A stretch of DNA of 64,000 nt from Fimbriimonadaceae bacterium (GTDB lineage Bacteria > Armatimonadota > UBA10988). Below the pieces are notes generated by a model. The model ran no database searches. It was not told where the DNA came from and worked only from the letters and a program-made list of their open reading frames with translations. The stretch covers positions 62,001 through 126,000 of the forward strand of contig JADZEX010000067.1 in NCBI GenBank assembly GCA_020850355.1, in the 5' to 3' direction. The position numbers were made by a program, and so were the translations under genes. Below, piece after piece: positions 62,160-64,000 of the stretch (within the stretch, counting starts at the first letter, position 1; every line of letters starts with the position of its first letter).

Positions 62160-64000
62160 TTAGCGGCGAGGCTTCGGCGCTGGGGGCTTGGCGGGTTTGG
62201 CGGGCGGGGCCTTGACCGGCGCGGCCGGCGGCGACCAGATCCAGTAGCGCCGCTCGCCGTCCCAGCGCGTCAGTTGCAGCCTGGCCCGGCCGTCGACCAG
62301 CGGCCGCTCGACCGCCAGTTGCAGCACGTCGGCGAGGGCCTCCAGCGGGACATACAGCGTGCCGTTGAGGACCGCGGGCGCCACCGGCCAGGTCTGCCAG
62401 GGCCCGCCATCAAGCTGCGCCTGCGCCTTGCCGGATGGCAGCAACAGGACATGCTCCTGCTGCTCGGCCGCGGTCCAGGTGACCCGCAACAGCCGCAGCA
62501 CCGGGTCCGGGGTGGTCTGCCCGCCGAGCCAGGCGACCACCGGCTTCAGCGGCACCAGGGTCTGGTTGCCGCGTTGTGCCGGCAGCAGTGGCTGCTCGAA
62601 TGGTCGTGGCGTCTGGCGGGCGGTGGTCTCCTCAGAGAGCCGCGCCGCGGCCAGGGCGACCTCGTCGGCAGCCGTTCCCACGGCCGCCACGGTCTGGCTC
62701 AGCGCGGCCTCCTGGGCCGGGTCGGGGGTGGCCGACGCGACACCCACGGCGCGGGCCTGCAGGACGCTGGGATTGCTGCGGTCGACCTGCAGTTCGTACC
62801 CGTCGAGCGTCCGCGACTGCGCCAGCCAGACGGCCAGCGACTCCTTGTCGGCCGCCTCCTGCAGCTCGACCTCCCACTTCGCCAGACCGTCGAGATACTC
62901 CAGCCGCCGCAGCGACTGCACCGTCGGCAGCTCGGCCAGCGCCGCCTGCAACTGCGCCGCGCCGCTGACCGACGGCAGGCCGGCGATGGCCAGCTCGAGG
63001 CGCAGCACCGGGACGCCCGTGGTGCGCAGCAGTTGGTCGACCACCGCCTCGCCGGCGAGCTGGCCGGCGGCGCTCAACGCCGCCTGACGGGCCAGGTCGA
63101 CCGTCGCTTCGGCGCCCGGCGCGGTGATCGCCTCGCTGGCGATCACCTCGGCAGTGTAGAGGTTGATGGCCTGCAGCGTGAGGCTGGCCTTGGCGGTCTG
63201 CAGCGTGCCCTCGGCCGGCGTTTCGTGGAGCGTCGCCAGGCCGGTCAGCAGCACCTGCGCGCCGTAGGCCGTCCGGATCGCGCGGGCCTGGCGCAGCGCC
63301 GCGGCGCGGTCGGCAGTGCTCGCCGTCAGGCCGGCCACGGCCGCCTCCAGGTCGGCGGCCTGTCGCGCGGCGAGGTCCTGGCTCTGGGCCGCGTCGATCA
63401 CCGGCAAGTGGGCCGCGATCACCTGGCGCTGGAGTGCGGTGGCCGCTGCCGGGCAGGCGCTGCGGCGCTCGCCGTCGGCCAGTTGCAGCCGGACCATCGT
63501 CCGCCACTGCCGGGCCAGGCCCTCCTCGACGACCACCTGGCGCAGCTCGGCGGGCAGCACCTCCACCTCGCACTGCAGCGCCACCTGTTGGTCGTCGGCA
63601 GTCTCCTGCAGCACGCGCCTGACGCGACCGAAGCCGCGCGCCCTGGTGCGGATCCGGTCGAGCTTCAGTTGGTAGTCGGCGACCTCGGTCTCAGCAGTGA
63701 GGTAGACGCCAACGGCCTGCTCCACCGCTTGCCGGATGGCGTCCTGGCGGGCCTCACGCCGACCGCTGGGCAAACCCTCCGCGACGCTGCCCAGGCCGGC
63801 GACCGTCAGCAGACGGCCACCCGACAGCGGCGGCTCGGCCGCGGCAGCGAGTTGCAGACTCGGGTCGTCGGGCAGCAGGCAGGTCCGCGGCAGCAGCTCC
63901 GGCAGCTCGCGGGGCAACTGCTCCACGGCGGCCTGCACCAGGGCCGGCGGTGACTCCGGACGGCTGGGTGGCAGCTTGAGCGAGGTCGGTCGGATGCCAA
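62160..64000 (-). CDS. Large protein with C-terminal copper-amine-oxidase-like stalk domain (partial, 5' end beyond window)
   Basis: The frame stays open from its stop at 62160 to the window edge (about 613 codons), so the true start lies outside; the GTG at 63938 is not needed. About 50-130 residues into the visible part, a GRREARQDAIRQAVEQAVGVYL segment and repeated Ala-rich helical/beta units resemble FlgT/LPP20-like lipoprotein domains. Near the end, GNQTLVPLKPVVAWLGG and LYVPLEALADVL form a copper-amine-oxidase N-terminal-like stalk unit, common in Armatimonadota and Firmicutes surface proteins. Pro/Lys-rich tail. Role unknown. Confidence 0.75.
   Translation of the reverse strand, partial: GIRPTSLKLPPSRPESPPALVQAAVEQLPRELPELLPRTCLLPDDPSLQLAAAAEPPLSGGRLLTVAGLGSVAEGLPSGRREARQDAIRQAVEQAVGVYLTAETEVADYQLKLDRIRTRARGFGRVRRVLQETADDQQVALQCEVEVLPAELRQVVVEEGLARQWRTMVRLQLADGERRSACPAAATALQRQVIAAHLPVIDAAQSQDLAARQAADLEAAVAGLTASTADRAAALRQARAIRTAYGAQVLLTGLATLHETPAEGTLQTAKASLTLQAINLYTAEVIASEAITAPGAEATVDLARQAALSAAGQLAGEAVVDQLLRTTGVPVLRLELAIAGLPSVSGAAQLQAALAELPTVQSLRRLEYLDGLAKWEVELQEAADKESLAVWLAQSRTLDGYELQVDRSNPSVLQARAVGVASATPDPAQEAALSQTVAAVGTAADEVALAAARLSEETTARQTPRPFEQPLLPAQRGNQTLVPLKPVVAWLGGQTTPDPVLRLLRVTWTAAEQQEHVLLLPSGKAQAQLDGGPWQTWPVAPAVLNGTLYVPLEALADVLQLAVERPLVDGRARLQLTRWDGERRYWIWSPPAAPVKAPPAKPAKPPAPKPRR

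Noticed and set aside
1-64000. CRISPR array, tRNA, insertion sequence or prophage
   Set aside because: No regularly spaced direct repeats, cloverleaf-like segments, transposase motifs or terminal inverted repeats were noticed on reading; short tandem repeats at 7180-7224 are coding.

Overview
High-GC bacterial chromosome fragment (roughly 70% G+C by eye) with densely packed genes, many ATGA/GTGA start-stop overlaps and no tRNA, rRNA, CRISPR array, insertion sequence or phage gene that I could find. The gene content fits an uncultured Armatimonadota-like (or planctomycete-like) heterotroph: many Gfo/Idh/MocA oxidoreductases (several with Tat signals), sulfatases, heparinase II/III-like lyases, FAD-dependent oxidoreductases of glycan-utilisation type, concanavalin-like secreted proteins and a copper-amine-oxidase-like 'stalk' domain. 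The phylum assignment is inference from family content only.

Layout. 1-9294 (minus) is one long operon-like run read from purN: purN, a standalone IMP-cyclohydrolase half of PurH, two secreted proteins each with three lectin-like domains, a glutaminyl-cyclase-like M28 peptidase lipoprotein, a PA14-like/trypsin-like protease, a lipoprotein and a LivF-type ABC ATPase cut by the window edge. 9404-12866 (plus) holds a conserved uncharacterised protein, shikimate kinase, a small membrane protein and a sulfatase. 12873-23137 holds a heparinase-like lyase, fabI-nanE (translationally overlapped), a ceramidase-like hydrolase, an EEP phosphatase, a large ADP-ribosylglycohydrolase and a duplicated beta-propeller protein. 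23134-29731 holds an RmlA-type nucleotidyltransferase, a D-2-hydroxyacid dehydrogenase, a secreted propeller protein, an alpha/beta hydrolase and a UroD-like protein.

29798-31641 is a type II restriction-modification pair (beta-class N4-cytosine-type methyltransferase plus XcyI-like endonuclease) behind a strong, apparently leaderless promoter. 31646-50064 is mainly sugar/glycan metabolism: four Gfo/Idh/MocA proteins, RidA, an AEC transporter, a WecA/TagO-like transferase, a second ADP-ribosylglycohydrolase, a decayed FG-GAP gene, an FAD oxidoreductase, a second UroD-like protein, two TIM-barrel isomerases, a lipoprotein, a second sulfatase and ApbE.

The most unusual region is 50240-56817: three consecutive plus-strand signalling genes with no membrane or DNA-binding domain. 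The first fuses two S1-like RNA-binding domains to receiver, GAF-like and histidine-kinase modules. The second is receiver-PAS-GAF(x3)-kinase. The third is a receiver with an intact phosphorylation site joined to a degenerate kinase-like region. I read this as a soluble phosphorelay of unknown output and as the best candidate for an undescribed system. The window ends with a second heparinase-like lyase, an alpha/beta hydrolase, GreA and a partial protein with a stalk domain.
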